NCBI GenBank assembly: GCA_016200155.1
Contig: JACQFG010000336.1
Location: 1 to 10,106, forward strand
Direction: 5' to 3'
Origin: Planctomycetota bacterium
GTDB taxonomy: Bacteria; Planctomycetota; Planctomycetia; Gemmatales; Gemmataceae
DNA length: 10,106 nucleotides
Shown: one piece after another, positions 1 through 6,348 of the stretch
Numbering within the stretch: the first letter of the stretch is position 1
How the letters are laid out: every line of letters begins with the position of its first letter
Program-made: the position numbers and the translations under genes
The notes under the pieces: generated by a model
The model's database searches: none
What the model saw: only the letters and a program-made list of their open reading frames with translations
Told to the model about the DNA's origin: nothing

Positions 1-1335
1 CGAGAGCGGCGCGGTGAGCGGCTGGGCGTCCGCGGGGCGTCGAATCGTGTAGCTCCCGGCGCCGGCGGTCAAGATGAGCGTCGGTGTTTCGCCGGGCCGC
101 GCTTCGCGAACATACAGCGACGGCGCCCCATTGCCGACCAGGTTCAGTGCCCGCCGCGCGGCCTGCACGCCTGGCTCCTCACCGCTCAACGCGACCGGCA
201 GGCGCTCGAACGGCGCCTGGGTTACCACCGCCTTGTACACCTCGTCCGGCCGCGGATTCGATCCGTCCGCGAGCTTGAGCGTGACACTGCTCTGCGTCGG
301 TCGCACCTCGGTCACCGTTGCCGTGCCGCGGCGATTTGTCGGGTCGGCAAAACCCGTCGAAGGCAGGTCGAACGGAAAGAGCGCCAGTACTGTGGTGTTG
401 TCCGGCGTTTCCAGGCGGATGCCATGCATGGCGCCGGCGTCGACGATCCAGCGGCCGGCCTGATCGGCGTACACGCGCCGCTCCTGCTGGGGATCCTTCA
501 GCACGCCGCTCAGGAACACGCCGCCCAGCAGATCGTTGGCGTGCGTTTCGAGCTGCGGCGTCTGGTCCAGAACATGCGACTCGACCAGAGCAGCGGCTCG
601 GCCGAACAACTCATAGTACGACAGCGGTCCGCTCGCGCGCTGCAGCGTGTCCGCCAAAAAATAGGAGAATGCGCCGCGCTGCGTGCCGTCCGCGCAATAC
701 TCCTTCGCCGTCTGATCGGAGGCGCAGGCCGCAAGCAACACGTAGCGCGCCCCGGTCCACTCGAGGCGGCCCGGAGCAGCGTCGCGCGCCGCCGGCATGT
801 GTGCGGCGGCCTGCGCCGGCGTGTACAGGAATGTGTCGGCCGGGCGCGGGCGGTCGTCCCCCGGGATTTGCCGCGCTTCCGTTTCCCCGCGCGTCCCCGA
901 GCCGGAATGACAGCAGTCCAGCACCACGACCACGTGGGCGCCCGTGGCGGTCACCTCGGCCAAAAGTTGAGCGACTTCCTTGTCGGCCAGGTCCCACGCG
1001 GTGGTCCGGCTATCGTGGCACACCAGCGTCTCGTTCTTGTGATCGGGCTCGATGTCCCAAAATTCCGGCGGCGCCGGCGCCTGCGAGCCGTGGCCGCAAT
1101 AGACGAACAACACCCCATCGTCCGGCCCGGCCTGGGCAAGGTGCTCGCGGAATCCCTGGATGATCGCCTGACGCGTCGCCTGGTCGTTCAGCAGGCGCAC
1201 CGTCTTGACCGTCGTGCCGGCGTTCTGAAGATACTGGTCGAACCACTGAATGTCATTCACGCAACCGTTGAGCGGACGGACCGGGCCGGCATACTTGTCG
1301 ATGCCGACGAGCAAGGCGTACAAGGTTCGGGCCAT
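1..1335 (-). CDS. Caspase/metacaspase-like cysteine protease (peptidase C14), 3' end beyond window
   Basis: The frame is open from the ATG at 1335-1333 to the window edge: 445 residues with no stop, so the C-terminus is missing. The start is supported by GGAGG at 1341-1345, 5 nt upstream. Residues about 5-250 are a caspase-like domain: an opening ALLVGIDKY strand, the catalytic His in YCGHGSQ (His82), the catalytic Cys in DCCHSGSGTR (Cys142), then a p10-like part (LLAACASDQTA, GAFSYFLADTL, about residues 199-227). The 60-residue His-Cys spacing fits metacaspase-like enzymes. Family knowledge: such enzymes usually cut after Arg or Lys. Residues about 260-445 form a beta-rich extension with segments such as WIVDAGAMHG and PSLYVREA, which I recall from multidomain caspase proteins of cyanobacteria and planctomycetes; its function is unknown. 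No signal peptide or membrane segment is visible, so it is probably cytoplasmic. It is the last visible gene of the TPR-CHAT-caspase operon. Confidence 0.92.
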   Translation of the reverse strand, partial: MARTLYALLVGIDKYAGPVRPLNGCVNDIQWFDQYLQNAGTTVKTVRLLNDQATRQAIIQGFREHLAQAGPDDGVLFVYCGHGSQAPAPPEFWDIEPDHKNETLVCHDSRTTAWDLADKEVAQLLAEVTATGAHVVVVLDCCHSGSGTRGETEARQIPGDDRPRPADTFLYTPAQAAAHMPAARDAAPGRLEWTGARYVLLAACASDQTAKEYCADGTQRGAFSYFLADTLQRASGPLSYYELFGRAAALVESHVLDQTPQLETHANDLLGGVFLSGVLKDPQQERRVYADQAGRWIVDAGAMHGIRLETPDNTTVLALFPFDLPSTGFADPTNRRGTATVTEVRPTQSSVTLKLADGSNPRPDEVYKAVVTQAPFERLPVALSGEEPGVQAARRALNLVGNGAPSLYVREARPGETPTLILTAGAGSYTIRRPADAQPLTAPLS

Positions 1336-1340
1336 GGATG

Positions 1341-1345
1341 CCTCC
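1341..1345 (-). promoter_or_regulatory. Shine-Dalgarno site of the caspase gene
   Basis: GGAGG on the minus strand lies 5 nt before the ATG at 1335. This fixes the caspase start and shows independent initiation after the 68-nt gap from the CHAT stop codon. Confidence 0.7.
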
Positions 1346-1403
1346 GTTGCTTGTCCGAGCCGATTTCGGCCCGGAAGGTTTCATTCCTCAGAGTGTCGGA
1401 CCG

Positions 1404-2708
1404 CTAGCGGCGAATCAGCCAACCATCGAGCGCCTGGGAATACACGATTGCGTCGACCCAATCGCAGCGATTCGGATCGCGCTCGCGCAATTCCAGCTGA
1501 AGCTGACGGCGTGCGGAACTCAGCGCTGCCTCGATCGGGAATCCGGAGCACAGAAAGCTGTAAAACGCTTTTGCCAGCGAACAAGCAGCGTCATCCGCAA
1601 TGCGGCGGCGCATTCCCACCACGGTGTCGATGCCGGCGCGAACCAAAACATCCGGCAGCGCCCCCGGTCCGGTCGTGGCGCCACTCTCACAGGCATTCAG
1701 AAAGGCGAAACGAATCCCCGCGTCCTCCAGAATTTGCGCCAGGTCGGTGGCGGGAACGGGGTCCGGCTGACCGTCGGCTTTTTCGAACAACAGCTCGCCC
1801 GTATGGGCTTGGCGGTTGTATCTTCCGTGTCCGATGAAGTGAAATACATTGTTGCCTTTTAATGCCAATGCTAACGCTTGAATTTGCGAAAGACCGGGTG
1901 TTTTCTCCAGCCACCTGATTTCCACAGTGTTGCTCTGCAGCATATCGGCGAACGCTTCTTTAATCGCCGCCTTCTCCAGTTCTACCTCGAGCTTTCCATG
2001 GCCTTGGGGTTGGCTGACAAGGGCGAGTATCTTCACCGGAATCTTGAGTTCGATTTTTCGCTTGGCCAGCGGTGCGATGGGCTCCCGCACAATCGGGGAC
2101 TTGATCTGCGTGCAAAGGTGTCTGTCTTCGAATCTTGCCGCTTCCCACGGAATGTCCGCCAGGTCTTTATGGACCCTGAGGACGATACGTATGCCGCGAT
2201 TGTCCGATTTTGCCCGATTGATAGCACCGGTATAGAGTGTGGAGATCGCGGGAGGTAAAAGACACGCGCCGATCGCGCTGCACGCTTCGGTGAAGTGCTG
2301 GGGCACTGGTATTTCCGATTCGGGCTCGGCGCCCAAGCAACGGAAGTAATGATAGCCGGCGCCCTCCGGCAGACGCCAGGCCGCCGGAATCGGTACGGTG
2401 GCCTCGTCTCGTGCCTGCTGGTCATCGATGCAGCTCACGCGCACCCCCGCCCCTGCCACATCGGGATCGAGTAGAATGAAAAAATCAGAGTATCCCTGCA
2501 AATGAAACGGTATCCAAGAGGACTGGTGCGGTTTATCGCTGCCACTGAATTCACGCTGGATGATCTGGTTAGCCCTCTCGTCATAGAGTTTTTCACTGAT
2601 GATCTCGAGTTTTCGCGCATGGGTTAGTTTGGCCAGTTCTCTTTGGGCTACATCCGAGAACATGGCGCCGGGAAAAGCAGCCTGGGGGAGTAGTGCGGCA
2701 GTGCTCAT
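1404..2708 (-). CDS. CHAT-domain cysteine protease
   Basis: A 434-residue protein with a C-terminal CHAT (caspase HetF-associated with TPRs) protease domain. Visible signatures are IPWE around Trp188, the catalytic His in FIGHG (His294) and the catalytic Cys in LNACESG (Cys340), followed by the usual AGIDTVVGM segment and a C-terminal helical part. The N-terminal 180 residues match no domain I can name. The start chosen is the ATG at 2708-2706, because GGAGGG lies at 2715-2720 (6 nt upstream) and the ATG overlaps the TPR gene's stop as ATGA. The frame stays open further upstream, but that part is a shadow of the TPR gene. Family knowledge: CHAT proteases are often fused to TPR sensor arrays; here the TPRs are a separate, coupled gene. 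The caspase gene follows 68 nt downstream. Inference: a regulated cytoplasmic protease, possibly acting on the neighbouring caspase. Confidence 0.93.
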   Translation of the reverse strand: MSTAALLPQAAFPGAMFSDVAQRELAKLTHARKLEIISEKLYDERANQIIQREFSGSDKPHQSSWIPFHLQGYSDFFILLDPDVAGAGVRVSCIDDQQARDEATVPIPAAWRLPEGAGYHYFRCLGAEPESEIPVPQHFTEACSAIGACLLPPAISTLYTGAINRAKSDNRGIRIVLRVHKDLADIPWEAARFEDRHLCTQIKSPIVREPIAPLAKRKIELKIPVKILALVSQPQGHGKLEVELEKAAIKEAFADMLQSNTVEIRWLEKTPGLSQIQALALALKGNNVFHFIGHGRYNRQAHTGELLFEKADGQPDPVPATDLAQILEDAGIRFAFLNACESGATTGPGALPDVLVRAGIDTVVGMRRRIADDAACSLAKAFYSFLCSGFPIEAALSSARRQLQLELRERDPNRCDWVDAIVYSQALDGWLIRR

Positions 2709-4285
2709 GCTTGGCCCTCCGCACGCTGACGCGCTTCCTGGGTGCGCGGATCCTGTGCCCCGAACACCTCGGCAAGGACGTCGGCCGCCTTGACCAGCAA
2801 CGAGCGAATCGCGTCCGCGGGGCACCCCAACCGATGGTACACGTCGGCCAAGGCGGTCAAGCACTCCGCGGTATTCGGATCCTTTGCCTCGGCGGCTTCA
2901 TAAATGCCGTGCGCTTCCTGCAGCGCCGCCTCGGCTGCTTTCAGATCGCCCGTTGCCGCCTCCGCGCGCCCCAGCCGACAGTAGGCGGCGGCAACCCACG
3001 GATTCTGCTTGCCGAATATCCGGTAAAACTCGCGCACCGCCGCTTGCAGCATGGGAATCGCATCGCTCGAGCGTCCCTCGCGCAGCAGCAACTCGCACAG
3101 ATTGTAGTTCGCCGTCACCGTGTTCAGGTGCTCCGGACCCAGCGTGGCTTCGTAAATGCGAATCGCATGTGCGAGTGTTTCGTGCGCTTGCGCGGTCGTG
3201 CCGGCGCTGGGATCGTTACGCAGCTTTTCCAGGTAACAGACCGCAAGATTGTTCAATGCGGTCGCCAGGCTGAGGTCGTTTGGGTTCCCCTGATCGAGAA
3301 TCTTGACCGCCCGCTCGAATGCGCTCTGGGCCTTGTCGAAGTCCCGCAGCGCCATGTAGACGGAAGCCAGGTTGCTGTAGCTCGCAGCAATCTGCGCATC
3401 GTCCTCCTTGAGCAGCCGCTCCCGCAATTCGAGCGTACGCTGATGTTTCTCCAGCGCCATGACAAATTCGCCCAGGCCCTGATAGGCAAGTCCCAGATTG
3501 CTCAGCACCGTGACGACGGAAAGATCGCATGGCCCTCGTTTCTCCTCCAAGATTTGCAGCGCGCGCTGGAAGTAGGGCATGGCCCGATCCGGATGCCCGG
3601 TTTGCAGCAGGGCTTCACCAAGATTATTCAATGCCGCTGCGTGTAACTCCGGGAATTGCTCCTTGACCGAGGCCACCGATTCGAGGGCCTTCTTCAACGG
3701 CGCCTCGGCCTCGGCGGTTCTCCCCAGGAGGCGAAGGCAGCCGGCCAGCAACGTCAACGCCGCCCAATGCCCGAACAAGTTGCCGACCTTTTCAAAATCG
3801 TCACTGGCACGTTGGCTCGCTGCCCGGGCTTCTTCCCATCGTCCCAATGCAATCAACGCGCGGGCACGAACGATTTGCACCCCGCCGGCAATGTCGGGCC
3901 TCGCACCGGCAGACTGCAGGTAGCTTTCCGCGTCGTCGCTTAACTTCAACGCCTCCTCCGGGCGCTCCTGCATGGCCCGGCATGCGCCCAGGCCGCTCAG
4001 ACAGCGGGCCATCTCGGCGGCATCGGGAGTCGCCCCCATCGTCAGCAGCCGGCGCACTTCCTCGAAAGCTCCCTCCGCCTCGGAAACCTCGCCCAGTTCC
4101 AGCAGGAGCGCCGCGTGCGTGCTGCCCGCCGTCGCGATCATGGGGTCGCCTTCTTCCAGATGGTCGCGAGCCCATGCGTACGATTCTCGGGCCTTGTCGC
4201 TTGCCTCCCGTATCTTGCCCGCGACCAGCAAGTCGCCGGCTGTCGTCAATTGCACTTGCAATGCATCCCTATCTGCCACATTCAC
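2705..4285 (-). CDS. Tetratricopeptide repeat protein, partner of the CHAT protease
   Basis: About 526 residues made almost wholly of helical repeats of roughly 42 residues (kinesin-light-chain/TPR_12 type), with recurring units such as ALNNLGEALLQTG, SNLGLAYQGLGE, YSNLASVYMALRD and LNNLAVCYLEK. I estimate 10-12 repeats. No enzymatic domain, signal peptide or membrane segment is seen. Start choice: GTG at 4291 is only 1 nt from GGAGG (4293-4297), while in-frame GTG at 4285 lies at the normal 7-nt distance, so 4285 is preferred. The stop TGA (2707-2705) overlaps the CHAT start as ATGA. Family knowledge: TPR arrays before CHAT domains act as protein-binding sensors or lids, as in the TPR-CHAT protein Csx29. 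Inference: this is the sensor or regulatory subunit of the protease pair. It is the first gene of the operon, just downstream of a probable terminator. Confidence 0.9.
   Translation of the reverse strand: MNVADRDALQVQLTTAGDLLVAGKIREASDKARESYAWARDHLEEGDPMIATAGSTHAALLLELGEVSEAEGAFEEVRRLLTMGATPDAAEMARCLSGLGACRAMQERPEEALKLSDDAESYLQSAGARPDIAGGVQIVRARALIALGRWEEARAASQRASDDFEKVGNLFGHWAALTLLAGCLRLLGRTAEAEAPLKKALESVASVKEQFPELHAAALNNLGEALLQTGHPDRAMPYFQRALQILEEKRGPCDLSVVTVLSNLGLAYQGLGEFVMALEKHQRTLELRERLLKEDDAQIAASYSNLASVYMALRDFDKAQSAFERAVKILDQGNPNDLSLATALNNLAVCYLEKLRNDPSAGTTAQAHETLAHAIRIYEATLGPEHLNTVTANYNLCELLLREGRSSDAIPMLQAAVREFYRIFGKQNPWVAAAYCRLGRAEAATGDLKAAEAALQEAHGIYEAAEAKDPNTAECLTALADVYHRLGCPADAIRSLLVKAADVLAEVFGAQDPRTQEARQRAEGQA
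2715..2720 (-). promoter_or_regulatory. Shine-Dalgarno site of the CHAT gene, inside the TPR gene
   Basis: GGAGGG on the minus strand lies 6 nt before the ATG at 2708, within the last codons of the TPR gene. It decides the CHAT start against the longer open frame and supports reinitiation at the ATGA overlap. Confidence 0.75.
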
Positions 4286-4292
4286 GGCCACG

Positions 4293-4297
4293 CCTCC
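4293..4297 (-). promoter_or_regulatory. Shine-Dalgarno site that decides the TPR start
   Basis: GGAGG on the minus strand. The distance is 1 nt to GTG 4291 and 7 nt to GTG 4285, which favours the shorter protein. I saw no convincing -35/-10 pair in the 80 nt between this site and the terminator at 4377. Confidence 0.55.
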
Positions 4298-4376
4298 GGA
4301 ACGCGTTCACGCCTGCGGTAGTCTCCCTGCCTGCAAGTTAAGGAAAATGTATCGCATCGGCTCTCGAAATATATGG

Positions 4377-4404
4377 AAAAAAAATCGACGACGATACCGT
4401 CTCG
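4377..4404 (-). terminator. Probable Rho-independent terminator after the ICMT-like gene
   Basis: On the minus strand, starting 5 nt after the ICMT stop codon, CGA-GACG, a GTAT loop and CGTC-(G)-TCG form a 7-bp stem with one bulged G. It is followed by one A and a run of eight T (A-run at 4377-4384 on the plus strand). This fits an intrinsic terminator and would separate the upstream methyltransferase run from the TPR-CHAT-caspase operon. Confidence 0.6.
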
Positions 4405-4409
4405 GAAGA

Positions 4410-5021
4410 TCATGGCTCTCCTGGTTTCCGATGAAACAGCCGAGGCCAGAAGCGTCCCGTTTGGTCCATGTAGAGCCGGTACTCGTCGCCAAACCGCTCG
4501 ATTAGCTTTTCCTCCTCCTTGCTGGTGCGAATAACAAGTAGCAGGAAGACGACACTCGACGTAATGAAGGCGAACCAGTTCGCCGTTATCAATGACATCA
4601 TGAGGACGGCCAGGGCAAAGGACACGTAGAAGGGATGCCGAACCCAGCGATAGGGGCCGGTCGTTACCAGCGAATGTTCTTTCCTCGTCACCACCGTATC
4701 GGTGATGTTCTTGCCGAGGCTGCGGAACGTCCACGTCAGCAGCGACCCAGCGAGGACGCCCACTCCTACTCCGGCCCACCGCAATGGAACCGGCAATGGG
4801 ACGGACGCCCAGGCCATCCAGGTTGGGTCGATCATGAAAGCCAGTAAACCGAGCATCCCGATCCCAGCCAGGAGCCGGATGGAAACCAAGAGGACAAGTC
4901 CCTCCTGTCGTCGGTCAAGTTTTTCCGACGTTGCAGCTTTCAGACGGTGGTAGAGGCCGACAGGAAGAATGGCGACGAAGCCGCCAATCAAGACCCATCG
5001 GAAAACGTCATCATCGCTCAT
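4410..5021 (-). CDS. Isoprenylcysteine carboxyl methyltransferase (ICMT)-like integral-membrane methyltransferase
   Basis: A 203-residue membrane protein with hydrophobic segments at about residues 8-25, 42-64, 70-98 and 131-163 (the last probably two passes). The C-terminal ICMT/PEMT-type signature is clear: GPYRWVRHPFY at 122-132 and EEEKLIERFGDEYRLY at 169-184, ending in a GRFWP motif. In this family these segments bind S-adenosylmethionine and shape the active site at the membrane face. Bacterial members methylate varied small or lipid substrates, and the substrate here cannot be read from sequence. The start ATG overlaps the stop of the upstream 97-residue gene (ATGA, 5018-5021) and has GGAAGG about 6 nt upstream. 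A terminator-like hairpin follows the stop. Length and motifs look complete. Confidence 0.88.
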   Translation of the reverse strand: MSDDDVFRWVLIGGFVAILPVGLYHRLKAATSEKLDRRQEGLVLLVSIRLLAGIGMLGLLAFMIDPTWMAWASVPLPVPLRWAGVGVGVLAGSLLTWTFRSLGKNITDTVVTRKEHSLVTTGPYRWVRHPFYVSFALAVLMMSLITANWFAFITSSVVFLLLVIRTSKEEEKLIERFGDEYRLYMDQTGRFWPRLFHRKPGEP

Positions 5022-5311
5022 GGTTTGCCTTCCCGGTCGGCTGCGGTTTCAGGTCGAATCACCCATGAAACGACCGGCACCGCAATGAAGGCATCACCGG
5101 CCCGCACGATGATCGGCTCACCCAGGTCCACCCAACCGCCTTCGCTTACGGTCGCCGTCGTCAACAAACCGACGCGTGCGCCCGTGTGAGGGTCAATCTT
5201 GAAGACGGAGATTTGCCGTCCGGCTTCGACGCCTTCAAGATGGAACCGGGGAATGATCCGGTCATCGGCGAAGCGAAACGTAAACCAGGGGTCTTCGTAC
5301 AATGCTTTCAT
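5018..5311 (-). CDS. Hypothetical 97-residue beta-rich protein
   Basis: I do not recognise a named family. The ATG at 5311-5309 is chosen because it overlaps the stop of the upstream Cdd1-like frame as ATGA (5308-5311). The longer frame from 5368 would run through that gene's coding sequence. The protein opens with MKALYEDPWFTFRFADD, continues with alternating strand-like stretches (RFHLEGV, ISVFKIDPHTG, GLLTTATVSEGGWVDL) and ends in a proline- and charge-rich tail. There is no signal peptide, membrane segment, cysteine or obvious catalytic motif. It looks like a small beta-sandwich or barrel. Overlaps on both ends place it in one transcript with the Cdd1 remnant and the ICMT-like methyltransferase, so its expression probably depends on translational coupling. 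I recall similar unnamed proteins from planctomycetes but cannot verify this. Confidence 0.72.
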   Translation of the reverse strand: MKALYEDPWFTFRFADDRIIPRFHLEGVEAGRQISVFKIDPHTGARVGLLTTATVSEGGWVDLGEPIIVRAGDAFIAVPVVSWVIRPETAADREGKP

Positions 5312-5556
5312 TTTGCCAATTCTCGTGATGCCAGTTCTCTCTTTCTTTCCGCTGTGTATTTCCACCACGGCTTCTTCGGCTCACCTTCCATGTAGCGAAC
5401 GGCAGCGATGAACGTATCCAGCAAGCACGGGTCGTGGCGCTGGCCGGTCAAGCAGCAGAGATCATCGTACATCGCATAGGGATCACGTCCGAGCAAGTCG
5501 ATTGGCATCGTGATACCCAACTGCCGAAGGTCGCTGCTGGTCAGCTTGTCCGGCTT
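5308..5556 (-). pseudogene. Cdd1-like (pathogenicity locus, helix-hairpin-helix) protein, 5' part missing
   Basis: The frame between the in-frame TGA at 5559-5557 and the stop at 5310-5308 reads 82 residues, with no ATG near its beginning. The C-terminal two thirds fit the Cdd1 family: DLRQLGI, LLGRDPYAMYDDLC, RHDPCLLDTFIAAVRYM and KPWWKYTAERKR. Family knowledge: Cdd1 proteins are about 90 residues and begin with a helix-hairpin-helix of the type LPNIGPA...DLR. Here that hairpin is absent, and the sequence upstream of about 5545 belongs in another frame to a cupin gene. The remnant could still be translated from the TTG at 5520 or the ATG at 5508. Its stop overlaps the next gene as ATGA, so the original operon arrangement is kept downstream of the lesion. 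Confidence 0.6.
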
Positions 5557-5665
5557 TCAACGAATAGACGCCCATGCTGAGCGACGGGACTCGCAAGAAC
5601 TCCTGCCATGCTTGGTCCTTCGCCCTGCTTTCCGCCACGAGCTTATTCAGGCTAAATGTCTGCAT
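5483..5665 (-). pseudogene. N-terminal fragment of a cupin-domain protein
   Basis: From the ATG at 5665-5663, with AGGAAA about 5 nt upstream, the frame reads 60 residues. The first 44 or so look like the opening of a small cupin: NKLVAESRAK, then EFLRVPSLSMGVYSLKAGQADQ, which I recall as the usual lead-in to the metal-binding cupin motif (PHxxDEVYYV-type). That motif never appears. After about residue 44 the sequence becomes an out-of-frame reading of the Cdd1-like gene and stops at 5483. The start signals are intact, so a 60-residue peptide without metal ligands may still be made. I call it the 5' half of a deletion junction between two adjacent genes. The alternative is a short protein that only resembles the cupin N-terminus. 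Confidence 0.55.
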
Positions 5666-5775
5666 GTCTTTTCCTGTGAATCAGACATCGTGATCGCTAA
5701 TCTGCGGCTCATCTTATTGAGCGTGTCATGGCTTGCATCTCATGTGGATTGGCGAAGTGTGAACGTGAGTACGGA

Positions 5776-5781
5776 TACAAT
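5776..5781 (+). promoter_or_regulatory. Candidate -10 element before the alpha/beta hydrolase gene
   Basis: TACAAT ends 6 nt before the ATG at 5788, so transcription from it would start at or beside the start codon and give a leaderless mRNA. No good -35 hexamer lies at 16-18 nt (TTGGCG at 5749 is 21 nt away), and no Shine-Dalgarno site precedes the ATG. Weak evidence only. Confidence 0.3.
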
Positions 5782-5787
5782 GACCCA

Positions 5788-6245
5788 ATGAGGATTCTTT
5801 TCCTGCACGGTTGGCAATCTGCTCCTGGCGGGGTCAAACCAAGTTGCCTGGCGCAACACGGCCACACGGTCATCAACCCGAAGCTCCCTGACGAAGACTT
5901 CGCCGAGGCAGTCCGTATCGCCCAGGTTGAGTTTGACAAGCACCAGCCCAGGTCGTCGTCGCATCGAGCCGAGGCGGGTCCGTCGCCATGAATATCAACA
6001 GTGGCGATGCCAAGTTGGTCTTACTCTGCCCGGCATGGAAGAAGTTTGGAACGGCCAAGACGGTGAAGCCAGGCACAGTGATCCTGCACAGCCGGGCCGA
6101 CGACGTGATCCCATTTGCTGACAGTGAAGAACTGGTCAGGAACAGTGGGATGCCTACGACGGCGCTGATCGAGGTCGGCATAGATCATCGGCTGGCGGAT
6201 CAGGAGCCGCTGGAGGCGATGCTGAGGGCGTGCGAAACGATCTGA
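5788..6245 (+). pseudogene. Small alpha/beta hydrolase broken by a 1-nt deletion
   Basis: The first frame (ATG 5788) gives MRILFLHGWQS, a typical first strand with the HGW oxyanion motif, through to about residue 54 (FDKHQP). It then runs to a stop at 5989-5991. From 5949 onward a second frame reads QVVVASSRGGSVA, the nucleophile-elbow strand (Ser in ASSRGG), then HSRADDVIPF (acid Asp) and GIDHRLAD (catalytic His), ending at 6243-6245. Adding one base in the CCC at 5947-5949 would restore one continuous protein of 152 residues. So the deletion sits immediately before the nucleophile, and no catalytic product is expected as written. It could be a true pseudogene or a consensus error in a short C run. 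The family covers small serine hydrolases (RBBP9/YdeN-like size); the substrate is unknown. An upstream in-frame ATG at 5728 adds 20 unlikely residues. Confidence 0.8.
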
Positions 6246-6260
6246 CCCGCCGCATCCCGC

Positions 6261-6283
6261 CTGTCTGACACGAAAGTAGACAG
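6261..6283 (+). other. Stem-loop downstream of the broken hydrolase
   Basis: CTGTCT (6261-6266) pairs with AGACAG (6278-6283). An inner AC/GT pair can extend the stem past one bulged G. It begins 15 nt after the hydrolase stop and has no T-run after it, so it is not a canonical intrinsic terminator; it may protect an mRNA 3' end or be chance. Confidence 0.3.
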
Positions 6284-6348
6284 CAAAGTGACAATCGTGA
6301 AGCCCCGCACGCCGTACAAGTCGGGTATCGCCAAGCGGAGAAAAGTGC

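Noticed and set aside
318..1407. Long plus-strand frames of 281 and 327 residues opposite the caspase gene.
   Set aside because: They are rich in Arg/Pro or lack domain motifs and lie antisense to a gene with clear catalytic motifs, as expected of GC-rich shadows.
2709..2864. Extension of the CHAT gene frame upstream to 2864, giving a 486-residue protein.
   Set aside because: The added residues are an out-of-frame reading of the TPR gene. The ATGA overlap and GGAGGG site place the start at 2708.
2693..3646. A 317-residue plus-strand frame opposite the TPR gene.
   Set aside because: Its apparent repeats mirror the TPR periodicity on the other strand; no independent motif or ribosome site was seen.
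5722..5735. A 14-nt exact repeat, CGTGTCATGGCTTG, also at 9855-9868, where it spans the start of the small Cys-rich gene.
   Set aside because: One match of this length is near chance expectation for a 10-kb window. The copy at 5735 leads on the minus strand to a stop after six codons, so a gene-start remnant or recombination site cannot be supported.
6246..6348. Possible terminator or riboswitch in the hydrolase-esterase spacer.
   Set aside because: Only a short stem-loop without a T-run is present and no known riboswitch core was recognised; it is listed as a plain stem-loop.
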